A stretch of 64,000 nucleotides of DNA from an uncultured Prevotellaceae bacterium. GTDB taxonomy: Bacteria; Bacteroidota; Bacteroidia; Bacteroidales; Bacteroidaceae. Location of the stretch: positions 1 to 64,000 of the forward strand of contig CAMVDV010000012.1 of the NCBI GenBank assembly GCA_947166305.1, written 5' to 3'. Below are positions 40,454 through 49,700 of the stretch, in pieces. Position 1 is the stretch's first letter, and the number at the start of each line of letters is the position of its first letter. Below the pieces are notes generated by a model. That model was not told the DNA's origin and did no database searches. It worked only from the letters and a program-made list of their open reading frames with translations. Both the position numbers and the translations under genes were made by a program.

Positions 40454-41908
40454 ATGGTAAAAGACTTAAAAAAGAAAACAGTGTCTGGCGTAATATGGAC
40501 CGGAATGCAAAAGTTTGGTTCAACGCTGCTGACTTTCATTTCGACGATTGTGCTTGCCAGACTGCTTACTCCGGAAGACTACGGTTACATAGGGATGCTG
40601 ACGATTTTCCTTGCTATTTCCCTTACCTTCATCGACGGTGGTTTCGGCTCGGCCTTGATTCAGAAGAAACGTCCCACCCACGAAGACTATTCCACCATCT
40701 TCTACTGGAATCTCGGGCTTTCCATCTTTCTTTACTTCACCCTCTTCTTTGCAGCCCCATACATTGCGCGCTTCTACGGACTGCCACTCCTGTGCAAGAT
40801 ACTTCGTGTGCAAGGCTTAGTCTTGATTGTTAATGCCATAAGAATCGTCCAGACCAATCAACTTCGAAAACAACTCCGCTTCAAGAAAATTGCTACCGTC
40901 GATGTGTCCGTGGCGGCTTTTTCTCTTGCCGTGACCATTTTCCTGGCATGGAAAGGCTTCGGCGTATGGGCACTTGTGGTGCAGCAACTGCTGGTGAGCG
41001 TCTTGACGACAGCCATCTATTGGATAACGGGACATTGGCTGCCTTTGCCGTACTTTTCAAAGCAATCGTTCAAAGAACTTTTCAATTTCGGAGGCTACAT
41101 CTTGTTGTCGAATCTTTTGAATACTTTCTGCAACAACATCCAGGGCCTACTGATAGGAAAGCTCTATGCAGCCAGGACTATGGGCTACTATTCAAAGGCT
41201 CGCAGCATGGAGAGCCTGGCATCTAACTTCATATCAAATGTGATTGACCAGGTGTCCTATCCCGTTCTGGCAGAGGCACAGAACGACATTGAGGCAATGC
41301 GACGGATGCTGAAGAAGTTCATCGGTGTGTTGGCCTTTTTTACGTTCCCCATTATGTCGCTTCTCATTCTTTTAGCTAAACCGCTATTCCTGATTCTTTA
41401 CACAGAAAGGTGGCTCAATAGCGTACCCTTCTTCCAGATACTCTGTTTTGCAGGAATGGCAATTTGCCTGCAAGGAATCAACTACTATGCAGTTGCTGCC
41501 ATCGGTAAGAGCAATGTGATGTTCCGTGCCACTATCGTAAAAAGAGGATTCGGCTTGATGCTTGTTGTCTTGGGCCTATACTTCTGGGGACTGAATGGCT
41601 TGCTGCTTGGCGTTGTCATGAGTTCATACATTATCTATATTGTCAATGCCTATCTGGTTCACAAGCATATCCGCTACACGCTGATACAACAGTTGTTTGA
41701 TTTGTTGCCCATCATCGTTGTCACTTGCATCAGCGGCATTGTGGCTTATGCTGTTGGCCGTATGATTCCGTTGCATCTCTACCTCGTTGCTGTCATTCAG
41801 GCAGTCGTTTTCATAGCCATCTACCTTTCACTCTCGACTATACTGAAGCTGTCCGCTTTCGCAGACAGCTATGAGATACTTAAAGGCATACTTAAAAAGT
41901 TTTTCTAA
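40454..41908 (+). CDS. WzxC/TuaB-like polysaccharide exporter (MOP superfamily)
   Basis: A 484-residue protein with ~12-14 membrane helices. The WzxC-type opening is KDLKKKTVSGVIWTGMQKFGSTLLTFISTIVLARLLTPEDYGYIGMLTIFLAISLTFIDGGFGSALIQKK. It differs in subfamily from the 23388 flippase and has its own promoter, so it may serve a second glycan or another decoration of the same one. The CapA-like gene follows after 4 bp. Confidence 0.9.
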   Translation: MVKDLKKKTVSGVIWTGMQKFGSTLLTFISTIVLARLLTPEDYGYIGMLTIFLAISLTFIDGGFGSALIQKKRPTHEDYSTIFYWNLGLSIFLYFTLFFAAPYIARFYGLPLLCKILRVQGLVLIVNAIRIVQTNQLRKQLRFKKIATVDVSVAAFSLAVTIFLAWKGFGVWALVVQQLLVSVLTTAIYWITGHWLPLPYFSKQSFKELFNFGGYILLSNLLNTFCNNIQGLLIGKLYAARTMGYYSKARSMESLASNFISNVIDQVSYPVLAEAQNDIEAMRRMLKKFIGVLAFFTFPIMSLLILLAKPLFLILYTERWLNSVPFFQILCFAGMAICLQGINYYAVAAIGKSNVMFRATIVKRGFGLMLVVLGLYFWGLNGLLLGVVMSSYIIYIVNAYLVHKHIRYTLIQQLFDLLPIIVVTCISGIVAYAVGRMIPLHLYLVAVIQAVVFIAIYLSLSTILKLSAFADSYEILKGILKKFF

Positions 41909-41912
41909 GGAT

Positions 41913-43004
41913 ATGATTAGAATTATCGGCGTGGGCGACATCATGCCCGGCGGACTGCTTAGCGACAGCACCCGTCCGTGTGCTGACGATGAGCTGATGC
42001 GTCTTCTCTGCGAAGGTGATGTCCGATGCGGTACATTAGAATGTGCCTTGGGCAATGAGCCAACTTATGATGAGGCAAAAGTGGCAGACAGGGGGAATGT
42101 CATCTATGCAAAAGATGATGACATCCGAAGGCTGAAGGAGTTGCACATCAACATCGTGAGTCTTGCCAACAATCACTTTTATGATCTTGGCCCGAACGGT
42201 GCTGAGCATACCATTGAACTCCTCAACAGAGAGAACATTCTGTACTGCGGTGCCGGCAAGAATCTGGAAGAGGCAGGCAAGCCGGTCGTGATGGAAATTA
42301 AAGGCAAGCGTGTGGCATTCCTTGCTTTCTGCGACACAGACTACAATAATGTCTATTACTGTACTTATGCCACCGACACTTCTCCCGGAGTTAATCCGAT
42401 GACAGATGATTATGTGGAGTCCGAAATCAGGAAGTGTGCAGAAAGATATGATTATGTAGTCGTACTGGCTCATTGGGGAAAGGAGCATACGCTCTATCCG
42501 ACTTCCTCTACATTCCGAATGGCAGAGTTGATGATGAAGTCTGGAGCCTCTCTTGTGCTTGGCAGCCATCCTCATCGCATACAACCGCTTGTCAACACTC
42601 GCAAGTGCAGTATCGCATACAGTATGGGCAATTTCCTCTTCCCGGAACGACTGATTGCTCCGCCCAAAGTGACTTATTATCCTGATGAGAAAATAGACTA
42701 TGACGCATTGCCTGTGACGGATGCTTATCCGATTGTCGACAGGGTGACTCTGAAAACCTTGCCTTATTGGGGACGTGTCGGTATGATTGTAAAGGCTGAA
42801 TTGAATCGCAAACGTGTGAAGTCCAGCTATCGTTTGTCTTATCTCAATAAGGACAATAGTCTGAATTTGTTGGACGAACAGCAGGGAAGAAAAGCAAGGA
42901 AAGCCATCAACAAGTTGTCGTGGCTGATAAAATACAATCTCTACAGGCCATATATGTTTGCACGGAATGTATTTATTTCCACCAGAAACAGCCTCTTAGG
43001 ATAA
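41913..43004 (+). CDS. CapA-family protein (poly-gamma-glutamate capsule type)
   Basis: A 363-residue protein from the ATG at 41913 (MIRIIGVGDIMPGGLLSD); an ORF start at 41871 would overlap the flippase gene. It is a calcineurin-like metallophosphatase fold: GDIMPGG, NIVSLANNHFYDLG, VVVLAHWGKEHTLYP, LVLGSHPHRIQPL and SMGNFLFP. CapA is needed for poly-gamma-glutamate export in Bacillus; stand-alone relatives in Gram-negative polysaccharide loci have unknown roles. No signal peptide is evident, which is unusual for CapA. Confidence 0.88.
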   Translation: MIRIIGVGDIMPGGLLSDSTRPCADDELMRLLCEGDVRCGTLECALGNEPTYDEAKVADRGNVIYAKDDDIRRLKELHINIVSLANNHFYDLGPNGAEHTIELLNRENILYCGAGKNLEEAGKPVVMEIKGKRVAFLAFCDTDYNNVYYCTYATDTSPGVNPMTDDYVESEIRKCAERYDYVVVLAHWGKEHTLYPTSSTFRMAELMMKSGASLVLGSHPHRIQPLVNTRKCSIAYSMGNFLFPERLIAPPKVTYYPDEKIDYDALPVTDAYPIVDRVTLKTLPYWGRVGMIVKAELNRKRVKSSYRLSYLNKDNSLNLLDEQQGRKARKAINKLSWLIKYNLYRPYMFARNVFISTRNSLLG

Positions 43005-43097
43005 AAGATATTGGCAAATTACGGCAGTGCTATAATCCACCCGATTGCAATCTGATTACTCACTCTTGTAATCATGTTGCAATCATTCTCGGGTCTC

Positions 43098-44648
43098 TTA
43101 GTCTTGTTTGTCGTGGAAAGATTTGGGGAACACACCATAGATTTGCCTGAAGGCATAGGCGTAGTAGTCGTCGGGGTCAGCACCTGGGAAGCGGTCGGCA
43201 AAGAGTCGGCGGGTGGCTTCCCTGTCGCAGAAGGGGGCGAGCTTGAGGTAGGCGAGGTAGTTCTCCGTGTCGTTCATCTGCTGATAGCAGTTGGCGATGT
43301 ATGGAACCACGAACTTGCCTTCCTCTGTTCCATAGATGTTCCAGACGTCGTTGAACAGGTCGATGGCTATTTCGTTCTGTCCTGCGTTGGAGTAGGAAAT
43401 GGCGATGCTGAAGAGAGTTTCTTCTTTCTGCGGACTCTTCGCAAGGGCTTTTGAGAAGAGTTCATCGGCCTGCTGCGTCTTTTTTTCATGCAGATAGATG
43501 TCGGCTTCTGCCAGATCATATTTCCATTGTAGGCTGTCGTCGACCATTTCCTTTGCTTTCGTTATGGTGGCGATGGCTTCGTCGAAGCGTCCGAGCCTGC
43601 TGAGCGCAAGGGCCTTTTGCATATAGACTTGCGGGAGGTTTGTCTCGCTGTTGGGCAGTTTCCTGGCGTTCTGTTCGGCCTTTTCGAGTAGCGGCAAGGC
43701 ATCCTTGAAGCGGTCGTCGTTGACATAACAGGCAGCGAGTGAGATTTGGGCGTTGAAATCATCGGGCTGCAACTCGAGATATCTGGCGTAGAGTTGAGCG
43801 GCTTCCTCCAGCATTTCGCTTCGCAAGTAGGCGTTTGCCTTCATGAGCATGGCAGAGGCATCCTGCGGATTGATGGCGAGGGAGAAGTCTGCGGCCTCGA
43901 TAGCTTCGGGGTAGTTCTCCAGCGCGACGTAGGTCTCGGACAGGAGATTCCAGGCTTCGGAGTCGTAGGGATTTTGGTCGACAATCTGCAGAAGCATGGT
44001 GAGGGCGTCTTCATAGTTGTCGAGTCCCATCTCTATTTCAGCTTCCATGATGGGAATGTCGGGGTACGACGGGAATTTATTCTTGAGCCGCCCGAGCCAT
44101 TCTTGTGCCAGTTCCCACTGGTCGTAGTCCATGAAGATGGAGACGCAGTCGTAGAGATAGGTGTCGAGGTTCTCTTGGACGATTGTCGATTGCTGCAGGA
44201 GGAAGTTGGAGGCGCTGTCGGCCTTGCCTTCCTTGATGAGGAGTTCGGCACGGAGATACACCACTTCGCTGTCGTCCTGTTCGGTGATGGCATCGATGAT
44301 GTCGTGAGCCTCGTCGAGCTGGCCGTAGAACATCTTCTGCCGAGCCAGGAAGATTTGGGGATCCACACTGTCCGGGTGCATGTCGATGGCTGCCTGAATG
44401 GCCTGATTAGCCTTGTCGTCCTGCTTGCCTGTCATGTAGTATTCGGCAATGTCGGTCAGCTCATCTGCCTCCATGTAAGGCACTTGACCTTCCGAAACGG
44501 CCTTCTCGTAGCGATGTAGCAAGCGCTGGAAATGCCTCGACTGATAGTATTTGTTGCTGTCTTCCAATTGCGTTTCTAACAAATTGAAGATGTTTGTTTT
44601 CTGAACCTCTGCTGTCGGGTGGTTCAACGCCCCACGTTGCGTTTGCAA
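43098..44648 (-). CDS. Tetratricopeptide repeat protein
   Basis: About 500 residues made of roughly 12-13 TPR-like helical pairs of 34 residues, for example AWNLLSETYVALENYPEAIEAADFSLAINPQDASAMLMKANAYLRSEMLEEAAQLYARYLELQPD, with typical small-residue and aromatic positions. No signal peptide or enzyme domain is seen, so it is probably a cytosolic scaffold. The start is uncertain: the ATG at 44648 lies inside the 22-bp array and its first ~20 residues (QTQRGALNHPTAEVQK) are repeat-encoded. The next in-frame ATG gives MEADELTD, deep in the first repeat. Confidence 0.88.
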   Translation of the reverse strand: MQTQRGALNHPTAEVQKTNIFNLLETQLEDSNKYYQSRHFQRLLHRYEKAVSEGQVPYMEADELTDIAEYYMTGKQDDKANQAIQAAIDMHPDSVDPQIFLARQKMFYGQLDEAHDIIDAITEQDDSEVVYLRAELLIKEGKADSASNFLLQQSTIVQENLDTYLYDCVSIFMDYDQWELAQEWLGRLKNKFPSYPDIPIMEAEIEMGLDNYEDALTMLLQIVDQNPYDSEAWNLLSETYVALENYPEAIEAADFSLAINPQDASAMLMKANAYLRSEMLEEAAQLYARYLELQPDDFNAQISLAACYVNDDRFKDALPLLEKAEQNARKLPNSETNLPQVYMQKALALSRLGRFDEAIATITKAKEMVDDSLQWKYDLAEADIYLHEKKTQQADELFSKALAKSPQKEETLFSIAISYSNAGQNEIAIDLFNDVWNIYGTEEGKFVVPYIANCYQQMNDTENYLAYLKLAPFCDREATRRLFADRFPGADPDDYYAYAFRQIYGVFPKSFHDKQD

Positions 44649-44715
44649 ACTTAACGTGTGGAATTGGCCATCTCAACGTGTGGAGTTTGCCATCTCAACG
44701 TGTGGAGTTTTGCCG
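44628..44715. repeat. 22-bp tandem array, four units (glnS-TPR spacer)
   Basis: Units start at 44628, 44650, 44672 and 44694 with the core caacgtgtggagtttgcca. They share the acgtgt...gtttgcca skeleton with 22520 and 7146. The array fills the 85-bp spacer after glnS and supplies the ATG used for the longest TPR reading frame. Confidence 0.92.
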
Positions 44716-44733
44716 AGCCTGCCGAGGGGTGGG

Positions 44734-46557
44734 TTATTTCTTTGCCCAAGTGTCCTTCAGTCCAACCGTCTTGTTGAAGACCGGATGCTCTGGCGTGCTG
44801 TCGGGGTCGACGTTGAAGTAGCCGATGCGCTGGAACTGGAGGTAGGAGAGGGCAGGCTTGGTGGCCGCGAACTCCTCGACGTAGCAGTCCTTGAGAACCG
44901 TGAGGCAGTCGGGGTTGATGATTTCCTTCATGGCGGTCACGGCGTCGCAGTCCTTGGCTTCGCGTATGGCGGCAAGCTCGTCGCGCGGGTTCTCCACCTT
45001 CCAGAGGCGGTCGTAGAGGCGCGCTTCGGCTTTGACGGCGTGCTGGCAGCTGACCCAATGGAGCGTCTTGCCCTTGATCTTGCGGTCGGCGCCGGGCATT
45101 CCGCTGCGCGACTCGGGGTCGTAGGTACACTGAATCTCCGTGATGCGACCGTCGGCATCCTTCGTGCAACCGGTACACATTATTATATATGCGTTCTTCA
45201 GGCGTACTTCCTTTCCGGGCGCCAGACGCATGAATTTCTTCTCTGCTTCCTCTTGGAAGTCGTCTCTTTCAATCCAAAGTTCGCGGCTGAAAGCAATCTC
45301 GTGGGTTCCGTCGGCCTCATTCTCGGGGTTGTTGATGGCGGTGAGTTGCTCCACCTGACCTTCCGGGTAGTTTGTGATGACGACTTTGACGGGGTCGAGC
45401 ACCGCGCTGACGCGGATGGCGCGACTGTTGAGGTCCTCGCGCACAGCGCTTTCCAGGAGGGCCATCTCGTTGAGAGCATCGAAGGTGGTATAGCCTATCT
45501 TGCCAATGAAGCCACGAATGCTCTCCGGACTATAGCCGCGACGACGGAAGCCACAAATGGTCGGCATACGCGGGTCGTCCCATCCGCTCACCAGTCCTTC
45601 CTTGACGAGTGCCAGCAGATTACGCTTGCTCATGAGCGTGTAGCTGAGATTGAGCTTGTTGAACTCCGTCTGACGCGGACCGTCGTAAGTTGACAAATTG
45701 ACAATTTTACTATTTGACAATTTCTCTTTCTCCGAAGGATTCGTACAATTGTCCAATTGTGAAATTGTCCATTTGCTGTACTCTTTCATCCAACCGACGA
45801 AGAGATCATAGAGAGGACGATGCTCCACGAACTCGAGCGTGCAGAGGCTGTGCGTCACGCCCTCCAGGTAGTCGCTCTGCCCGTGGGTAAAGTCGTACAT
45901 CGGATAAGCGTTCCATTTGTTGCCGGTACGGATGTGAGGAATGTTCATCACGCGGTAGAGCAGGGGGTCCCTGAAGAGCATATTCGGGTGCGCCATGTCG
46001 ATCTTTGCGCGGAGGACAAGCGTTCCGGGCACAGCCTCGCCGCTGTTCATGAAGCGGAAGAGGCGGAGGTTCTCCTCGACGGGACGGTCGCGGAAGGGGC
46101 TGTTGGTGCCCGCCTTCGTCGTCGTACCCTTTTGCTGGGCAATGACTTCCGCGCTCTGTTCGTCCACATAGGCACGTCCCTGCATGATGAGCCACTCGGC
46201 AAAGTCCCAAAGCTCCTGGAAGTAGTCGCTCGCATAATAGACATTGTCCCACTGGAATCCCAGCCAACGGATGTCGTTCTCTATGCTCTCGATGTACTCG
46301 GTGTCCTCTTTCGTGGGGTTCGTATCGTCGAATCGGAGGTTGCAAGTGCCGCCGTATTGCTTCGCTATACCGAAGTCGATGGCAATGGCCTTGGCATGAC
46401 CGATGTGCAGATAGCCGTTGGGTTCGGGCGGGAAACGCGTCTGGATGCGTCCGCCGTTACGTCCTTCGGCCAGGTCCTTCTCCACCTTCTGCTCTATGAA
46501 GTTGAGGCTCTTCTTCTCCTCAGCATTGCCTGTCTGTGTCTCTAAAATGTCTGCCAT
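44734..46557 (-). CDS. glnS: Glutaminyl-tRNA synthetase
   Basis: A 607-residue class I synthetase charging tRNA-Gln. The start is ATG 46557 (MADILETQTG); the frame continues upstream but is not family-like. It shows RFPPEPNGYLHIGHAKAIAIDFG with the HIGH motif at residues 51-54, CNLRFDDTNPTKEDTEYI, CTLEFVEHRPLYDLF, the KMSKS equivalent LMSKRNLLAL and WDDPRMPTICGFRRRGY, then the C-terminal beta-barrel anticodon domains. Residues ~260-290 (KWTISQLDNCTNPSEKEKLSNSKIVNLS in part) are repeat-encoded and interrupt the normal link between the catalytic core and the RQTEFNKLNLSYT strand, with the frame preserved. Confidence 0.97.
   Translation of the reverse strand: MADILETQTGNAEEKKSLNFIEQKVEKDLAEGRNGGRIQTRFPPEPNGYLHIGHAKAIAIDFGIAKQYGGTCNLRFDDTNPTKEDTEYIESIENDIRWLGFQWDNVYYASDYFQELWDFAEWLIMQGRAYVDEQSAEVIAQQKGTTTKAGTNSPFRDRPVEENLRLFRFMNSGEAVPGTLVLRAKIDMAHPNMLFRDPLLYRVMNIPHIRTGNKWNAYPMYDFTHGQSDYLEGVTHSLCTLEFVEHRPLYDLFVGWMKEYSKWTISQLDNCTNPSEKEKLSNSKIVNLSTYDGPRQTEFNKLNLSYTLMSKRNLLALVKEGLVSGWDDPRMPTICGFRRRGYSPESIRGFIGKIGYTTFDALNEMALLESAVREDLNSRAIRVSAVLDPVKVVITNYPEGQVEQLTAINNPENEADGTHEIAFSRELWIERDDFQEEAEKKFMRLAPGKEVRLKNAYIIMCTGCTKDADGRITEIQCTYDPESRSGMPGADRKIKGKTLHWVSCQHAVKAEARLYDRLWKVENPRDELAAIREAKDCDAVTAMKEIINPDCLTVLKDCYVEEFAATKPALSYLQFQRIGYFNVDPDSTPEHPVFNKTVGLKDTWAKK
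45690..45778. repeat. In-frame 'ttgacaatt' repeat cluster inside glnS
   Basis: Four or more copies of ttgacaatt and its inverted form (aattgtcca) lie within ~90 bp of coding sequence. It has the same unit as spacers elsewhere in this window. The insertion length keeps the reading frame and has no stop codon on the coding strand. Confidence 0.8.
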
Positions 46558-46583
46558 AATGTTTCGTTTGATTTCTTTCTCTG

Positions 46584-46591
46584 CAAAGATA
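46584..46591 (-). promoter_or_regulatory. Possible -7 box for glnS
   Basis: Minus-strand TATCTTTG, about 27 bp before the glnS ATG, matches TAnnTTTG. No clear TTTG is found 19-21 bp further upstream. Confidence 0.45.
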
Positions 46592-46683
46592 CGGCAAAAA
46601 TCTAAGATAGCAGTCATACTTTCTGAAAAAAAGTACGTTATTGTTGCTGTTCTGTCAAATGATGCCTCTGAACGTATATGAAG

Positions 46684-46716
46684 GAAGGCGGCCTGCCATG
46701 CAAGACAGGTCGCCTC
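46684..46716 (-). terminator. Probable terminator after C10 protease 1
   Basis: On the minus strand gaggcgacctg pairs with caggccgccttc (with wobbles) around a ~10-nt loop, then 'cttcatat' follows. It lies ~30 bp past the protease stop. Confidence 0.5.
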
Positions 46717-46746
46717 CCTCATCAGTTTAGGTCGATGGTTTTATCC

Positions 46747-49700
46747 TTATTTCACAGCAATTTTCTTGCCGCCGGTGATGTAGATGCCGCGTGGAACACG
46801 GCCGCTTTGCATCTTGCGTCCGCTCAGGTCATACAGCCTGCCGGCCGTTGCCTTGGCATTTCCGTCGGCTTCTATCGATGCGATTCCCGTCGGGTCATCA
46901 TAGAAGTTGATGCCCGTCACCTCCTTTTCGGGCGAAGCATTGAAGTAGGCTCTGAATCCGTTCAAGCCTGTCTCCTGTCCGAGCGAAGCAACCGTGCCGT
47001 CGGCGCTCAAGACGTAGATGTCGTCGGCATCGCAGAACGTCGGCCATTCGCTTGCTGCAATGGGGAGGTATGTTCCGCAGAATTCTGTGCCGCTACGCTT
47101 GACGGAGCCAGCCACGATGCTTTCCTCTGCAATGTCGATGTCGGCAAAGACGATGTCCTCGCTGATGGCATTGGGCACAAAGATGATGTAAGGCTTGCCT
47201 GCTGCAATGCTTTCGGTGGCAACAAAGTCGAGCTCGCCTTCAAAGAAACCGCTGTACTCATAGACCACAGCACCTTCGCCGAAGACCTCCTCCACGTTGG
47301 CAACGTCGAAGGGCAGGCAGACTGTGTTCCATCCGGCATCGAAGGTGCGCTTCAGCCTAATGCTGTTGAAGTGGCCTGCAAGCACAGGAGCGGCAACCGA
47401 TTCGTCGAGTGTGATATCCTTCACCGGCACTTGAGGAATCTCTGGCAGAACAAGGCTTTCCGGCATGGTCTCCTCGGGAAGATTCGTGGTGAAGTAGGAC
47501 GTCAGACCCGTCACTGTCGTCATCGTCGTCTTGTACTCAAAGGCTGTTCCCTCATTGTTCATGACGTAGCAGTTCTTCATGGTCGGTGCTATCGTCGTGC
47601 CGTGGAATTTGAATTGCGGCGAAGAGACAATCATCTTGTCCGTGCCAGTCTTGGGGAAAGGCACGACGAAGGAACGGAACTCGACGGCATGACCGAGCAT
47701 CGTGGTGTCGGCAGCAATGATGTATGGCGTGTTTGCCCGTAGTACTTTTGCCGGAGCAAAGATGACGTCGTTGTCGTTACCTTGGGCCGCAAACTCATAA
47801 ATCCAGAAATGTTTGAGCGTGTCGTCAAGGCTGACGTAGTTGCCATCGACGAAGATGGAGTCAGCCTCAAACGGCATTGTGATGGCGTGCCAGCGATTGC
47901 AGCTCTCCGTGTCGGGGAAGTCGAAGACGAAGCTTGCAGTGTCTGCCTCAAAGTTGACGGGAGCGTAGAAGGGCTTCTCGCGCACCAGATTGATGTGTGC
48001 AGCGTGGTTGCCCAGCACATAGTTCACGGTGTCGGCATTCTTCGGCAGTTCCATGCCTTGGGCAAATGCGTAGATGGTATTCGGGTTCTTGTTGGGCATC
48101 AGGCGGGAGAAGTCTTTGCAGTCGGCCAGAAGTCCGCAGATGTTTGTTCCGGCAGTGAGGGCTGCACGATAAGCTTGACCGGCGATGATGCCGTTGTTCT
48201 TCCATGTCAGCACACCGCTGTTCACGCTCCATCCGTGGTCCCAAAGTCCGCCGCCGGAGAGATTTCCGCTTTGGTTGACATAGTAGATGGGCAGACGGTA
48301 GGTGTAACCTTCGCTCAAGCCCTCGAACTCGTAGTCGATGGTCGCTATCTTTCCTGCGGCGATGTCCACCTCTACAGTTCTGCTTCCACCGCTCCATGCC
48401 ACGCTTTCGCCAAACTTCTGACTCCATATCTGCACGCGAACTTTTCCGTGGAAGTCAACAGCCGTCTGGTTCTTGATGGCAGCCTTGCCCACGATGCGCT
48501 TGCCGTAGATGGTGTTGCTCGAGGAGTTGGTGATGGTGTAACTGGTGACAGCAAGTTTTGCCATCACTGCTTCAGATTCAGAGACAACCTCCATTGTGCC
48601 TTCGGCCACCTTCCCGTCTCCATTGCTATTCTTGCAGAACATAAGTGTGTGGGTGCCGGTCTTCTTGGGTGTGAAGAAGAAGGAGACATCCACCGTCTCG
48701 CCTCCTCTTGCGGCAATCATCGACTGGCTCTTGCTGAAGTATGTGGAGTCGCCGTCGTTTATCATAAGATGTAGGAGCTCGAAGTATTCGTCGTAAGGAG
48801 CGCGGAACGTCACCTTGACTTCCTGCTGCTGCCCCACAACGCGGTTGCCGGGGAAGGTGATGGTGTCGATGACAATCTCTCTCGTGGGCGTACGGAGTGT
48901 GAGTTTGGGTATGCCGGCTGAGTCGACCACGGCATCAATGTATTCGTCTATCAGGTTATACTTCGGTCGCCATACTTTCGACGTGGTGAGCTTGCTGGCG
49001 GGCGAGAGCTTGTAGTGTCCTTCGGGCAGCTTGCGGAGCAGTTGGAACGTCTTGAGTTGCGTGGCACCGTTTACCATGCCGGATATTGTTTGCGTCGTCG
49101 TTACGGGAGTGAACGAGCCGTCATCGTCGAGCATGACGATGTTCGTGTTGAAGCTCCCCGATGCGCCTGTCCTGTTGACGAAGGTTGCCCTGATAGATGT
49201 GTTGGTCACAGAAACGTTGTCGATGCTGAGTCTTGCAAACGATTCTTGCTTTGCGTCAGAGGGGGCACGCAGGTTGAGCAGAGCACCATTGGACATGCTG
49301 TAGCCGTCGCTGCTGCTGCTTGCGCCAATGCCGCTGTTGTCGCCAGGATTGAGGATGCTGATGAGGAAGTATCCGTTGCTGCCACCTCCCCAGCCCCAGT
49401 TGACGTGGAAGAGGTTGTCGCCGTCGAAACCATCAACTACGAAGGCATGGCCGCCGCCCGACGAGTGGCCGGAGAAAAGAATGGGGTAGCCTTGTTCAAG
49501 CTCATCGTAGAGCAGGTTGAACCACTGGTCGATAGAATAGTCGCCACGCCATGCCCAGAGTGCGCAGTCGTCGTAGCCGAAATAGGTGACGAAGAAGTTT
49601 CGTGCTGCTGCTGTCGACGCACCCGACGAGCCTCCGTAGCCCATCTTGACGCCTTGGCCGCAATAGAAGACGAGGTTGGCAACAGCAGTGTCAGCCCTGT

